Part shown: positions 12,684 through 25,546 of the stretch, piece by piece
Numbering within the stretch: the stretch's first letter is position 1
How the letters are laid out: every line of letters begins with the position of its first letter
NCBI GenBank assembly: GCA_030848705.1
Contig: CM061237.1
Span: 86,175,910-86,239,909, forward strand
From: Heracleum sosnowskyi
Lineage: Eukaryota; Streptophyta; Magnoliopsida; Apiales; Apiaceae
DNA: 64,000 bases
Reading direction: 5' to 3'
The notes under the pieces: generated by a model
What the model saw: the letters and a program-made list of their open reading frames with translations, nothing else
Told to the model about the DNA's origin: nothing
The model's database searches: none
Made by a program: the position numbers and the translations under genes

Positions 12684-12916
12684 AGAACAGAAGCAAAGAA
12701 CAAAAGAACTATCAGCTCACACTAGAGGAGCAACTTCAATGTATAAAGTTTTAATGTTTTTTGAATTATGAAATCTGGAAATGTATATATCTCATCCAGA
12801 ATGCATTTAATATTATCAAGCTGTCTTACTTTAATTAGTTTCATGTTTCCTTAGTTAGTTGAGTTATCCTCGAGGTATTTACTTGTCGAACTCTATACAA
12901 TCAAATAGGGGGAGAT

Positions 12917-14028
12917 TGTAAAGCATAATGTAACATAAGATGTAACAGAGATAACTACAACACAACAAAGGACAAGACATACAATAATATTAACATAAGC
13001 ACATGAATCCAGAATCAAAGAAGAAAAGGTAAACTCAAAAAATCAAAATATGGTATGTATTCTTGAAGTCCGTAAACAGGTCACGGAAAGAAGTTCATGA
13101 AAATGTTCAAGCCTCAGTGACAATTAAAAAAACAAGACTTTCAAGACTACAGAAGTATGTGAATGATTTAGAGTCAGTACCACAGGGTTCCAGTGATTTA
13201 TTTGAAGCAACTAGATCGACAAAGGACTAATCAGCAGCATTAAATTGAAGACATAGAAGAATTGATCAAGTGTTATTCATCTGTGAACCAGACCAGTTGC
13301 ACCAGTTGACAGCACTTAAAAAGATCAAGTTTTTTTATCGTCTCAGAAGAAATTGATTCAGTCTAATACTAAACACCCTGAAACTCAAAAGGTTTAATAA
13401 AAGATCAAGTCAAAAGAATATGGCTCGATGGTTTTTCAATTTTGAAAACCATCGAATGGGATACATGAATTCTATCTGAATTCAATTATAAAGTAATTTG
13501 ACTTTCGATAGTTTTTATTTAAAAACTATCGAATGGTAAATTGCTTTTATAAATTCGATAGTTTTCATTTTGAGGAGCAGGTGGAAAGTTAATTTGTTTT
13601 ACAGGTTGATGAAGATCCAACGGCCAAGAATATTTGATTAGTTTTGGTTCGATAGATTTTCTAAAAAGAAGTCTACAAAACGAGAATGAAGACAATGTGT
13701 CTTCTTCAGTTGGTTGTTGGCAGATCAAAAGAAACAGAAGAAATTAAGAGCTCAAGAACATTTACTACTGAGAATTTATGTTGCTTTGATTTCTATAGTT
13801 TGTATTGATAACGATAACATGAACTCATTGAAGCTAATCCACGGATTAGATTTGTAGCACTTCTCGCGGATTATATTTATAAAATGATATATTCCCCGAC
13901 TCTTGTTTTGATTTGGTACCTTTGATTTCGTAGTTGAACAGAATGATTTATCCGCGAACGAAATTAAAGAATTTGTGAGTATCGTATTCAACCCCCCCCC
14001 CCCCTTCTATGATACTTTGAACCTAACA
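12917..14028 (+). mobile_element. 3' LTR of the truncated Sirevirus-like element
   Basis: It starts TGTAAAGCAT directly after the polypurine tract and ends CCTAACA after the C-run terminal block. Length 1112 bp. It holds strong inverted repeats built on TCGATRGTTTT (13425-13455 and 13504-13533) and a third half-site near 13554. No 5-bp target duplication can be checked because the 5' end is lost. Confidence 0.75.
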
Positions 14029-14411
14029 AATATTTAAAAAATGATGTTTTTGGTTAGGTTTAATGTTCAAATCAGTAACTACTACCTACAAAAGCTGAAA
14101 AACATCTTTCCAAAATCGTTTTTTTACAAAAACTGTTTTAAAATTTACCAAATAATTTGTTACGTGATTTTCAGAAAAAACTATCATTACTACAACAACA
14201 ATATCAAATAGGACCTAACTGATGAAATGTATATGAGATTTTCATTTTATTATTTTTACAATAAATTATAAATAAACATGTAATATTTGAGAATTCTTTT
14301 GAAAAAAATTTAGATTGCTAGAATTTTCATATACATTACCTCCATCACTTAGTTATAGGGCTCAAGATTAATTTGGTAGTTTGTCAAAATACGAGAGACC
14401 CTGCAGTTGTT
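14029..14411. other. Intergenic sequence, nothing recognised
   Basis: AT-rich sequence between the truncated Copia LTR and the MITE terminus. I found no reading frame or terminal repeat. Confidence 0.5.
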
Positions 14412-14450
14412 TAGTACTCCCTCCGTTTCTTTTTGTATGTCGTTTTAGAT
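14412..14450 (+). mobile_element. Terminus of a Stowaway/mariner-type MITE
   Basis: TACTCCCTCCGTTTCTTTTT preceded by TAG is the common terminal sequence of plant Stowaway-like MITEs. I could not find the complementary right end before 15193, so it is either a fragment or its other end has diverged. Confidence 0.45.
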
Positions 14451-14741
14451 GTTTTCACTAAGATTAAGGAGTGTAATTATAACAACTTGTTATTGTTTCT
14501 TTTTCCTTTTTTAACCCTACGATCATTCATTTCCTCTCTTTATTATCAGTGTACAATTAATGCAGCTACACGGGTTTAAAAAAATCAACTTGATTTTTAA
14601 GAAAATCTACGTAAAAACTTCTCAGCTTCATGACTATTTCTTCCATTTGTTTAAATTTTACTTCCTTCTAAAAATTTCAAGTTACCATCCAATTAAAATT
14701 TGAAATTTTCAATCTCCCACCATGTTAATCATCTTAAGCAG

Positions 14742-15126
14742 TATATATAGGTATACAATGGTGTAAAACACGTGAAACACAGAAAGAAGAATAACACTCA
14801 AACTATGGGTAGTAATCATATGATTGATCTCAATTTGTCACCAAATTTATATGAAGATTTCTAACCGGATGAAGAAGTAATTTCAACAAATACATCCGAT
14901 AATGAAGGTTCTAAATCTACAGGTACTATTCTGTTTACATATGGTGTATGGGTTGATTTTCTTTAGTTATTATTATTATTATTATTTGTTTGTTCTTGTG
15001 TTTGTTGTAAACAAAAATTACTTGTAGAGAGACAAAACTTTTCTCAAGTCCATAATGAGATTCATTCAACCCAATATTTTTTTAATCATCATGAGCTTGA
15101 TTTAAACAAACCTCCATCTCCCGAAT
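14742..15126 (+). pseudogene. 5' end of a host gene with two DLNxxP motifs, broken by retrotransposon insertion
   Basis: A TATA box (TATATATA, 14742-14749) precedes an ATG at 14805. Exon 1 encodes MGSNHMIDLNLSPNLYEDF and then an in-frame TAA (14862-14864). The frame continues as PDEEVISTNTSDNEGSKST to a GT donor after 14922. An acceptor ending at 15027 joins in phase to exon 2 (15028-15126), which encodes HHELDLNKPPSPE before a consensus donor GTAAGT. The chromovirus LTR begins 66 bp later, inside the next intron. DLNLSP and DLNKPP both fit DLNxxP, an EAR-type motif known to recruit TOPLESS co-repressors in plant transcriptional repressors. The family cannot be named from this fragment. The stop codon and the insertion make it non-functional here. 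Confidence 0.45.
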
Positions 15127-15192
15127 GTAAGTTCCCTTAACCTGTTGCATGCTTTTACAAAGATAAATAGTGGTGTTATATTGTGCCAAAAA

Positions 15193-18100
15193 TGTAAGAT
15201 CCGGGAAAATTACGTGTCAATATTTGATGTGAAATGAAATTTTATTTCATATTAAGATTTATTAAATATTTTATCTGTTTAAATGTGTTAAGTTATTCGT
15301 TAAAAGATCGAATATGTGACATTGAGATGCTTTGTGAAATGTGTGGGGAATTAGAAATTATTTTGAAAAGGATGTCATACTATTTTATTCTATTTTATTT
15401 ATCGAAAAGAAAATTTGGATCGTTCCCAAATTATTCGGGAAATTGGTATATCGTTCGTACCAATATTTCATTCGTTAAAGTGGGAAGTATTCAAAAATAT
15501 TCGTAATGGAGGTATTTTGGTTCGTATATTTTGTATTAAACGATACTTGTAGTTATCCGTACTTTATGGATGATTATCGTCTCGTAAAACGTGTATTCTG
15601 CTTTATTAAAGATTTAAAGCATTTATTCTGTTAAATTGTATTTAAAGCGATCTATCGGATCAGTATCGATCCAAATTTGTCGTTTGGGGTATTATTTTCC
15701 GTTTATTATAAAAAGTCGAATCGTACTTTGTTTTGCGTATAATAAAGCTTAATTACAGTTAAAAATCTAAAAACCCCTGAAACGTGTTCTTCGTGTTCTT
15801 GAGAATCAAATTCAAATTTGAAGGCGTTACCGGAGTCCGATTTCAACGCTCTTATAGTAAAATCGAAGGTCTTGGAATCTAGTTTCATAATCTACCATCA
15901 GATTTTGCGTGGGGTAATATTTCAATTTCATACGAATTATTTTTCTTTAATACGAAATTAGGGTTCATGTGAAATTTGCGGATTTTTAATTCCGAGCTTG
16001 TTCATGTGATTTGATGGTATGTATAGATTCGTATGGCTGTAGGGAGTCCAAATATGTGTTCAATTTCATTGTTTGATTCCCGGATTGTCCAATTCGAAAA
16101 TTAGGGTTCTTAATCTCGAAATTTGGTGCTTTTTGATTTTGAGTTTGTCCGTTGATTTTGATGGTTCCTATAGCTTCATATGATCATGGGTAATCGATTT
16201 GCATGTTTAATTGAGTCCTTCTATTCCTAGATTAGCTAGTTCGAATAGTTAGTTTTTTCGAAATTTCAAACCATTAGTTCATAAAATCTGTTGATTGTTT
16301 GTGTATGTGGATATGTGGGTTAGATTGTACGTGTTTCAAGCTTTGTTTTGGTATATAGAACGTTGAGTTTGGTTAAGTTTTGGTGTAGAAACGATTTTTG
16401 GCAGGATTGTTGACCGGAATAGTACCGCCGGCGGCGGCCGGTCAGCCATTAAAGCTGGCGACGGAGCTTTTTACAGTTTAGTATCTCAAGTTTTGGAGAT
16501 GATGAAGTTTGGTCCCTGAAGTTTTACAAAGTTGCAAATTGGTCCCCTGACCAAAATTAATTTCTAAATTATTTATTTTTAATTTATAAAAATCTGTTTT
16601 GTTTATTTAAATTTTGAAAAATAGTTTTAAAAATGACTTTTAAATTCTAAAAATTTCTTTTAAATTCTGGAAATTTTTATTTAATTATTCCTTGATTATT
16701 TGAGGAATTATTTGGATATTTTTATTTTCCAAAATTCTTTAATTATTTTGGAAAATGATTTAAAAGTGATTTAAATTAGGAAAAGTATTCCTAAAAATGT
16801 TTATTAATTATTTAAAATTCCTAAATGATTTATAAAATCATTTTAGGCCTTTCTTTTGAGTTACAAATTATTTCTCGAACGTTACATGACATATGTGATG
16901 TAATTAGTGCATTTAAATGTCAATATGTGCTACATAAATTATGTGAATTATCTGGTTGTTGAGTCATAAATATGAATAATTGTGTTGAGACTTGTTTAAA
17001 TACTTTGGTTGTGTCTAATATTGTCACGAGGGGTAGTTGGAATAGAAATTTGTCAGTAATGTTAGAAAAGGAGATTTACGAGGCCGTTGACTTAAATGTT
17101 GACTTTTATGGTATAGAGATTTTCGACGAGCGTGATACGTGGGTTATTTATTTGATTAACCGTGACTATTCTATCAATTGAAATATGGTTGTCTATGCAA
17201 CAGATTCTATTGGACGAGACGAGTCAGATTATCGAAGTATGTTAAATAAGAGATGTCGGAGAAGGATGAGATATTGTTTACGACGGATTGGGTTATTGTG
17301 AGATGACGTAAAACCAAGGGAACTTCAACACTCGTAGAGGACATGTGCAAGTATTTTCTTCCAATAGAGATATCGGCAAGAATGGTAAGTACGTCGGAGT
17401 TAAGTTACAATCGTTTATGGAATGTGAGAATCGTACTCTGAAGACTAAAGTACCGTCTCATGTTTGACTATCGAGGCAGACACGTGGATTCGAAATGGTA
17501 GGAGCAGACTAGTGGCATTCACAAGAGCGTTAAATCGAAGAAGGACGGAAATAGAGAATCGTGCGATAAGACAGAATAAGGAGGGAATCGTATTATTTCA
17601 GTTTTACGAAATAGCTAAGGACCATAGGCAAGTGTTTATACCCTTGCTTATTAATTGATTGATATTGTCTTGAATTATTATTATGCAATTGGCATACTTT
17701 TCCCTAAATTTCAAATGATAACTCTTTTGCATTAAACTGCAAGTGTCTATTTCTTTCACATATTATTGAGTGATATTGTCTTGAATTATTATTATGAAAG
17801 TTGAATACTTTTCACTAAATTTCCAAATGTCGATTCCTTTGCATTAAATTGCAAGTATGTTATTTAATCTCGTAAATTGACGAGTAAATTTTTATACCTT
17901 TTGAGTTTAGATTCATATTTCCATGTTGAGTGGAAAATTATAATTATTGTATTGAAACGATTTAAAAGATAGTAATGGGCCTTATACTAAGTCTTTCTTT
18001 CAAAAATCTTGATTTCAAAATATTAGGTTGGAATGTTACCAACCCTAGATGAGTGGGAACTTGTGAACCCGATAAGGGTAAAAATGTTATTTTAAATTCT

Positions 18101-20129
18101 GAAGTTGTGGTACTTATTCTACTAATATTCTATTTTTCCATCTTGAACCTATGCAAGTATGATTATCAATTCTTATTAATGCGATTATCTGATCCAGTCC
18201 CTGATTCGAATTCATATATGCTGTGTATGATTTAGTTAATTTCCTTCAAATATAAGGCTTATCTATTATAAGTATATTTTCGAAGGACTTAAACTATTTC
18301 TGCCAGAAGTCGGTAACCCATTGTTTTCCCTATTTATAAACTTCACCTTGAATTTCCTTAAACTCGAACTTGACTTTCTTGTCACTTACCAGATTGGTGA
18401 ATCTTAACTAATTCTTCCATGATGTGATAATTTGAACTGTTGAGGCCATCTAGAGCATGTTCTTGAACCCTACTCTATATTGAGTTGTTATAAATTCTGT
18501 TGATATCATAATGCCTGTTTCATATCAGACTTAATCTTGTTGAGCATGTCATTGTTTATTCTTCATTATTATCCCAGTTGTTACATCGATCTCGTCGATG
18601 CTTATTATATTGTCACTTTTCATATGCACCTCCCAATATTGTGTCGATCTCGTCGATACTAGATTATATTGTTAGTCCTTGATGGATTCTTCATAGTTGA
18701 ATTGTTTCCTGGAACGTGAGTTTTCCAGCGTTTGTTGTATTAAGGTTGTCGATTCTTCCGACACCTGATTGTCGAAGTAAGGTTGTCAATTGTTCTGACA
18801 CCTGACGTATATAATATAGGATTGGAATGTTTTTAAATGGACCAGTAATGGTCGGACCATATTTATGGTCGGAATAACTTATGGCCCAAATTGGCCAAGG
18901 ATCCAGTAGAGGACTTTGCTATAAGCAAGTCCGGGGTTGAAGTGTGGCTGGCCAGCAGCTCAACCTTTGATTTGGTAAATGTGAAAAATCCAATTCTAAT
19001 ATCAATTCTTATTTCTGAGATGAATTACATCCATATGTTTTGTACTTGTGAGTTACGACCTGATACTCAGGTTTATTCGTTCGCTCGAAGTTGTTAGTTC
19101 GTTGATTGATAAGTAATGGTTTCAATCTTGCTGAAATCATTTACTCTTAATATATTGGATTCCGAATAGTCGAAATCCTCTTCCTTGATTCCATTGGCAA
19201 TCGTGAGATATCTATCTTGATAAGTTTTATTCATATCGCATATCCAGACGGTATCATATTGATGTCGTGAAGTACGTTCTTTATCCCACGGCCGAGCGTG
19301 TTGGCTCATTCTTACTCTTTTATTATTCTACTCTTCCAGAGTTGTTGGTTTTAGAAGATGTTGTGAATAGAGCGGTTATCATCAAAACTAGTATCTTTAT
19401 ACAAACTATGGTCTTGAAGCGTATGAGTTATATTTATTTCATATTTTCTACATACTATTGTAGTTATCGTTGTTCGGTCACCGTGATGACCAATATAAAT
19501 CTTTTTGTGTTTTAAACTATTCAGTTGCGAGAAGCTAAATGAGAAATAGTGGTAAATTACCAAACTTGATTTGAAAATTTTAGAGATTGCAAATGTTTAA
19601 AACGAAGGCTTTTTATTTGAAAATCCAAAGTTTATTTTGGAAACCTTTCGTATTATACTTGATAATGCACTTGCTGAGCAATTCATTCGCTCATACTTGT
19701 TTTCTTTATATATTTTAGCCTGCCAGTAAGAAGTTATATTGGCGAGAGTTGTCCGCGTAGCTGATCAGAGATGGGGATGGACAATAGCGTAAAGACGTTT
19801 TGATCCAGAGCATTGGAGCTAGTGATAGGTTTTGTAGATAGATGTTTTCTATTGAATAAGAGATTGTATAAGAGTAGTTGACTGGTATACTTCTTATCGA
19901 AGTTATACTAGTGTTTTAGATTGCATGTAAAGAGAATGGTTGTAAAGAAGAAAATTTTTGTGTAATGGAATTTTGGATTCTTGTTTCTAGCACTATAACC
20001 TTTAAAGATTCTTGGTAGAGTTGGGGTCACAGATATTATTATTGTGTTGATGCATATTGAACAGGTTGTTTGAATTGAGAATGCAGCGTGACGACCAAAT
20101 CCTTTGACCCCGGGTTTAGGGACGTTATA
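15193..20129 (+). mobile_element. 5' LTR of the outer chromovirus
   Basis: It starts TGTAAGATCCGGG and ends near CGTTATA just before the PBS, about 4.94 kb and unusually long. It includes a CpG-rich spot (CCGCCGGCGGCGG near 16427), a ~107-bp tandem duplication around 17657-17870, and short duplications around 18585-18660 (TCGATCTCGTCGAT) and 18742-18810 (AAGGTTGTC). Small frames inside it have no recognisable product. The exact 3' end is uncertain by a few bases. Confidence 0.8.
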
Positions 20130-20131
20130 GT

Positions 20132-20143
20132 TGGTATCAGAGC
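20132..20143 (+). other. Primer binding site of the outer chromovirus
   Basis: TGGTATCAGAGC, complementary to the 3' end of initiator tRNA-Met, lies right after the 5' LTR. This is the usual primer for chromoviruses and Copia elements. Confidence 0.85.
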
Positions 20144-20159
20144 AGGGTTATAGTAAAAC

Positions 20160-23070
20160 TAGAAACGAGAGTGTGGAGGAGTGTATATAGTTATATAAGG
20201 AACGTCAGAGCTCATTTAGAGTTCATGTTGGACTATCATATATAGTACCAATAAGTAAGTTAAGATATGAGTACTCGCTTGAGATGGTTGTTCTGAGCTG
20301 GAAAGAACTTCTTACGTTTGTAGATGTCTACGGAGGAATCTTTAAGGACTATTATGAGTCGACGACAACGTACGATATTGATGACTTTGCGACGTGGAAA
20401 AGAAGGGCTAAGAATCGGATAACGGGCTATCGGAGGAGTCGACAGAGGAAGCCTATATGAAGACCTTGGTAATACCTTCCCATCCTAATGAAATATTTGA
20501 CATTCCTTTAAAGAGAAACCTGTGTTGATGGATATATTCCACCTGTTGATCTTGTATTTGATACTCTTGATCAATCATGTTTTAAATTGCGCCAAAGATT
20601 GTTGTTATGCCTATTTCAAATTTTGAGGATTTTTGAAAAATAGGTTATTTGAATTCCAACTCCGTCATTCTTCAGGGGTGGATAACTCTAGTTATGATGT
20701 AACACTATTTGTGGATACTTCCTTTTCTGGTTGTTCTTCTTTTCTGAAATAACACCTTTGGAATCTATTCAATTTCAATCCAAGGTGTGTATTTGAGATT
20801 TCTTATCGAGAGGCCTTGGTTGTTATTTTGACCTTAAATTTCTTTCATGTTTCACTACTCCAACTGAGACAAAAAACCCTATTTATAGGGGACACAAGGA
20901 CTATCTGTCTATGTGATAGAAGTTTGATGGGACGCCGTCACTTGTGTGTTGTGTAATACAAGAAGGCTAATTACCTTTAGTACTGTCTTAATTGAGACAC
21001 ACAATATTGAGTTCATGTGATCAAATTGATCTCTCAGTTATTCATCCATTTCCAATAATGTTTGCTTTGGAATATGCAGATTTGGTAACCCCAATTGTGG
21101 GACATTTGCCATGATGTAGAACCTTTTCTTTCCAAAATATCATAAAGTTTGTTATTTCAAATAATCTTGAGAGTATGCCACCAGGTTGGGAGGAAATTAC
21201 CTTACCTTAATGAACGAAGAATTTGCGATTAAATTACCACGAACGAAAGCGGATTACGATGCAATTAGAATACTAGTGACATATAACGGAGCCAGTTGTT
21301 CTCTCTCTATCGATTAACATTACGATGTGGAAAGGTAAGTCATCATTTATTTGACAGAAACGACAGTATTTGGAGAGGTAATAATATTTGAAGAAACAAA
21401 AACGCGCTATGAAGCCTCAGTAACCATTTACGATAGTTAGATAATTCAAGAGTTGATTGGAAATTGGGGAAAATGTGTAATTGTGCTGATGATATCCCAG
21501 GTTGTGGAAAATGGACATAATAGATTTTTGTCTCAATGAGAAGAACTTTTAATTGCAATGATAGGCTAATAATGGGGAATGATTGGACCTTTGAATATTT
21601 CAGGATTGTATGATATGGTTGCAAGTCTTTTGCTAACTATAGTTAAGGTATGTCTTACCAGTCAACGTGAAGGTATATCATAAGAATCAAGATGATGTCG
21701 ATTTGATCAAGTTAATTAGAAAATGAGATGGTACCCTGGAAAAGGTGTCCTGGGTGTTACTGTGAATGTATCTTTTGAATTATTTGGGAATCAGATGGAG
21801 AACAATTAAGTTATTGGGACTAAGTAGAACAATTTTTAAAGATATGGGATTAAGTCACCAAGTTGATAAGGAATATTCTCACAATTGTAAATAGGAAAAG
21901 AAGATGAAGAGGTGTTAATAAGGATTTAAAGACAATGGGCAAGGTAATGAGTGGTTGTTTTAAACTGAATATTTGTTTGGCACGGAAGGTATGTGATCGT
22001 TGAAAGCAGTTGTTAGATATATTGGAGGTAGATAGAGTTGACCCAAGAATATGGATGGCTGATAGTATAAGTAGTAAAAGAAAGATTAGAGATGTAAATA
22101 TCTTCGGTACAAGGATTAGAAAGGATGGAGCTTTAAGGTTATAATAACAGGAGATGAACTAGAAGGAATGACGGAAATAAGGATTCAACCAGGATTTATT
22201 AAAGAGAAAGGGCTACATAAAGGAAAGAGTTATGGAGAAAGAAATGGAATTCAATTATAAGAAAGAACGAGAAAGTATAATGGATAAGAAGGAAATGCAA
22301 GGATATATGAGAAATTTAAAAGAATATTGTCGTTGGTGAGTGTTTAAGTACTTGAGATGTTAGAAAATGAAGACAGAATAACAGAGGTATAGTAGACGAT
22401 TACAACTAAAGAGATTCCTGAATGGAAGTGAAAACATGTTAAGATAGACTTTGTAGTAGAGTTGCTAAGGCCTAGAGCTTATCATGATGTTATTTGGGTT
22501 ATTGTTTAATTAACGAGAAATATTTATTGGATGAGTTGGTTCATCTCTATTTGAATGAGATAATAGTACGACGTGGAATGACGGGTTCAATTGTATTTGA
22601 CAGAGATTCGCGACTTAATTAAAGAATTTAGACAGACAATCAGAATGAGGAGACCATCCAAACGATTGAAAGACAGACTATGGTTGTGCACTAAATTTTG
22701 AAGGTAATTGGAAGGATCATTTACCATTGATTAGATTCCCTTACGACAACAGTTACTATGACGATTTTGAAATGCTACCTTACGTCAATCTACTGCGTGT
22801 TGGGAAAGTTGCGTATAAGTTTGTGTACCACTCCATGAGTGGTGTATTCATAGTGTATTTCATAAAATATGAACCTATAAAGATTTAGTTAAATTTGTTC
22901 TATGTTGAGCAACCGATTGAGATATTGAGTCAATATGAGAAAGTGTTAAGTAATAGAGGAGTCAAATTAGTATGAGTATGAGGAGAAATCCTAGGATTGA
23001 AGAGTCGATCTAGGAACTTAAGAATGAGATGTTGGAAAAGTATCCACAGATGTTTGCATAAGCTGATTCT
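20160..23070 (+). pseudogene. Decayed gag-pol of the outer chromovirus
   Basis: There is no open frame, but fragments read in shifting frames are diagnostic. SIVFDRDSR near 22590 corresponds to the integrase core around its second catalytic aspartate. GNWKDHLPLIRFPYDNSYY near 22700-22760 is the downstream integrase region. ELKNEMLEKYPQMF near 23010-23055, after a TAG, is the end of a chromodomain, followed by EDRILLRGEG just before the polypurine tract. The chromodomain remnant and layout support a Tekay/Del-type chromovirus. The internal region is under 3 kb, so large parts of gag, protease and reverse transcriptase are deleted or unrecognisable. Confidence 0.7.
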
Positions 23071-23087
23071 GAGGACAGAATCCTGTT

Positions 23088-23100
23088 AAGGGGGGAAGGA
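23088..23100 (+). other. Polypurine tract of the outer chromovirus
   Basis: AAGGGGGGAAGGA directly precedes TGTAAGATCC of the 3' LTR. Confidence 0.85.
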
Positions 23101-23354
23101 TGTAAGATCCGGGAAAATTACGTGTCAATATTTGATGTGAAATGAAATTTTATTTCATATTAAGATTTATTAAATGTTTTATCTGTTTAAATGTGTTAAG
23201 TTATTCGTTAAAAGATCGAATATGTGACATTGAGATGCTTTGTGAAATGTGTCGGGAATTAGAAATTATTTTGAAAAGGATGTCATACTATTTTATTCTA
23301 TTTTATTTATCGAAAAGAAAATTTGGATCGTTCCCAAATTATTCGGGAAATTGG
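23101..23354 (+). mobile_element. 3' LTR of the outer chromovirus, first part
   Basis: The first 254 bp of the 3' LTR match 15193-15446 nearly base for base. The part ends with attgg, the target duplication of the inserted Copia element. Confidence 0.9.
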
Positions 23355-24938
23355 TGAAAGACGTGTGTCCTAAATCCAATCATGGATGATGAGTTAGGAG
23401 ATACTTTGTTCAATCTGATTCAAGTTTGTTTAATTTAATAAAATGGTAATATGTTTTATAACGGGCTTTATCTATTTAAAGTGTTTAAATTAGATGATCC
23501 ATAGTTTAGAGTAAAGCTTTAATGGATTATGATGAGATCATTATAATGAGACCTTAAAGATGAGAACTCTAAACTTAAATAGTTCCTGGTCGTAGGATAA
23601 TTAATTGGTAGTTAATTAATCCGCAAAGATCGGTACATACTATGCTTGCTTCACTATGAAGGATGTCTGTTCTCATAGGCATTTGTGTGGTGACACTATA
23701 GCTAGTATGTAGGTGCTTATTAGGAATAAGTTCACTGAACATGACTCGATCAGTTGAACAACTAATGGAGTTCACTCATGTGTCAGTAGTTGTTCATATA
23801 GTGATGGTTGTACAAGTGTCCTTTGACTTGAGATCATCATAGTCATCTTGTGTACACTGAACTATACTTTGGTTTAGCTCTTAGTCTCGAGGGACAATAA
23901 TTAGTGCTCTTCTGGGTATAGGAATTTGTGCACGAAGATAGTGAATGATCAATAAAGGATCTGGCCCTTCCAGTGAAGGAAGAGAATGTCCTATGTTATT
24001 CCATTTATGCTAGTTCAGGAACCTCTGGCCAGAGTGAATGAAATTAGAAAGAAGTTTCTAATTTGCATTAATCGGAACTAGACATAGTGAATAGGAAAGC
24101 ATATGATTAAATTAGATAGGCTTGACACGAGATCCATGCCTTGTATTTAATCGGGATATTGTAGGGTAGAAGGAATTGATTGTACTGTAACTAGTCACTG
24201 ACAGGTTCTTGATATTCTAAGCAGTGAATTCATATTATCCGGATAGTCGCGATATGTTGAGAAGCATCACTCACGATGTAGAATAAATATAATTAATCAG
24301 TTAATTATATTTAATGAATTATTAGAATTCATATAAATAATAAATAAAAAGTTTATTATTATTATTTATTTCTACTACCGGCTTAATATTGAACCTACAG
24401 GGTCACACCATAAAAGATTAATTTATTGATGAAGGTATTTTGAGAGAGCAAGTTATTTTCTAAATAGTTTAGAAAAGGAAATAATGATTAAAATAGTTTT
24501 AATTATTATTAAAGCATTTTATAAGATAAAATGTGGGGTTAATATATATATATATAAAGATATATTAAAAAACCCTAGGAGAGCCCTATAAATAGAATGA
24601 GATAGTTCATTCTAAAAGACTAGAGTTTTTGTGAAAACCTAGTTGCCACCCTCTTCTTCTTCTTCATCTCTCTCTCTCTCAAAAGAAGAAAAACTCCATT
24701 TTTATAAAAGCTTAGTTTTATAAAAAGCTTCATCGAAGGATTATTCTTGGTGGATACCGGTAGAGTGCTTCACACTCTGAGGAGCAACTGCTAGAATCCA
24801 TTTTATAAAGCTTCGATTTTCAAGGTATGGTTACGATTCCCCTCGATCTAGATTTTATATGTTTTTCTATATGTGCGATACATGGTTTTTACGGAATAAT
24901 TGTTATATCACGCTTCCGCTCATCCGTAAATTCCTTCA
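23355..24938 (+). mobile_element. 5' LTR of the inner Copia element
   Basis: 1584 bp, from TGAAAGACG to TTCCTTCA. It contains an (AT)n run (near 24543) that differs by two bases in the other LTR, and a CT-rich leader near 24650-24680. The stretch around 23850 is an uninterrupted version of the Sirevirus target site. Confidence 0.9.
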
Positions 24939-24939
24939 A

Positions 24940-24952
24940 TGGCATCAGAGCC
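24940..24952 (+). other. Primer binding site of the inner Copia element
   Basis: TGGCATCAGAGCC, one base different from the usual initiator-Met PBS (TGGTATCAGAGC), lies directly after the LTR. Confidence 0.8.
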
Positions 24953-25498
24953 AGGTTTTGCATATAGAGATTCATATAAAACAAATTCAGATTTTTTTAT
25001 ACATGTATGGATTTATTATGATTTTTGCAAATATATTTAGATTTAATTATGAATTAATTCGAAATATTATTTGCATGAGATTTTGATCATTGATCTGGGT
25101 TCTACAAGTGTTGTGGATGATCTAGGTATTTGTTTCATAATTTTGTGATGTGTAGATTATTTGTTATGAATTTTTTAAAATCGTTTTAATTAAAATTCAT
25201 AAAATAATTATACATGTTGAAATATATGAATTAAAATTTGTACAAGGACCCCATAGATGCTTGCTTATTTTTGCTTTTGTTTGATTTCAGAAATCATATT
25301 ATTTTGATTTTTTATTAATTTATTAATTAATTGTTAATTAATTTATTAATATTGAAATAAAATAATAATAACAATAAAGGGCATTAATGGCTAGAGGAGT
25401 TTTTTTTTAAGTGTTATAAATTCTAAGTTAGTGTTTTAATGCTAAAGGAGTTACAAGCATTAAATAAAATAGCATAGAATTGTTGTAACTTACTTAGC

Positions 25499-25499
25499 A

Positions 25500-25531
<32 letters not shown>

Positions 25532-25532
25532 A
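25499..25532 (+). repeat. (AAAT)n microsatellite
   Basis: About eight copies of AAAT in the untranslated leader of the inner Copia element. Confidence 0.85.
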
Positions 25533-25546
25533 CTGATGGGAAGGGC

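Larger units (their letters stand above)
11147..14028 (+). mobile_element. 5'-truncated Sirevirus-like Copia element
   Basis: Only the 3'-proximal ORF region, polypurine tract (AGGGGGAGATT, ending 12916) and one LTR (12917-14028) remain. The left edge carries the direct repeat 'gtcaagctagggtaaaaga' twice (from about 11147 and 11184), suggesting a rearranged join to the TIR element. There is no gag, protease, integrase or reverse transcriptase and no 5' LTR. Confidence 0.7.
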
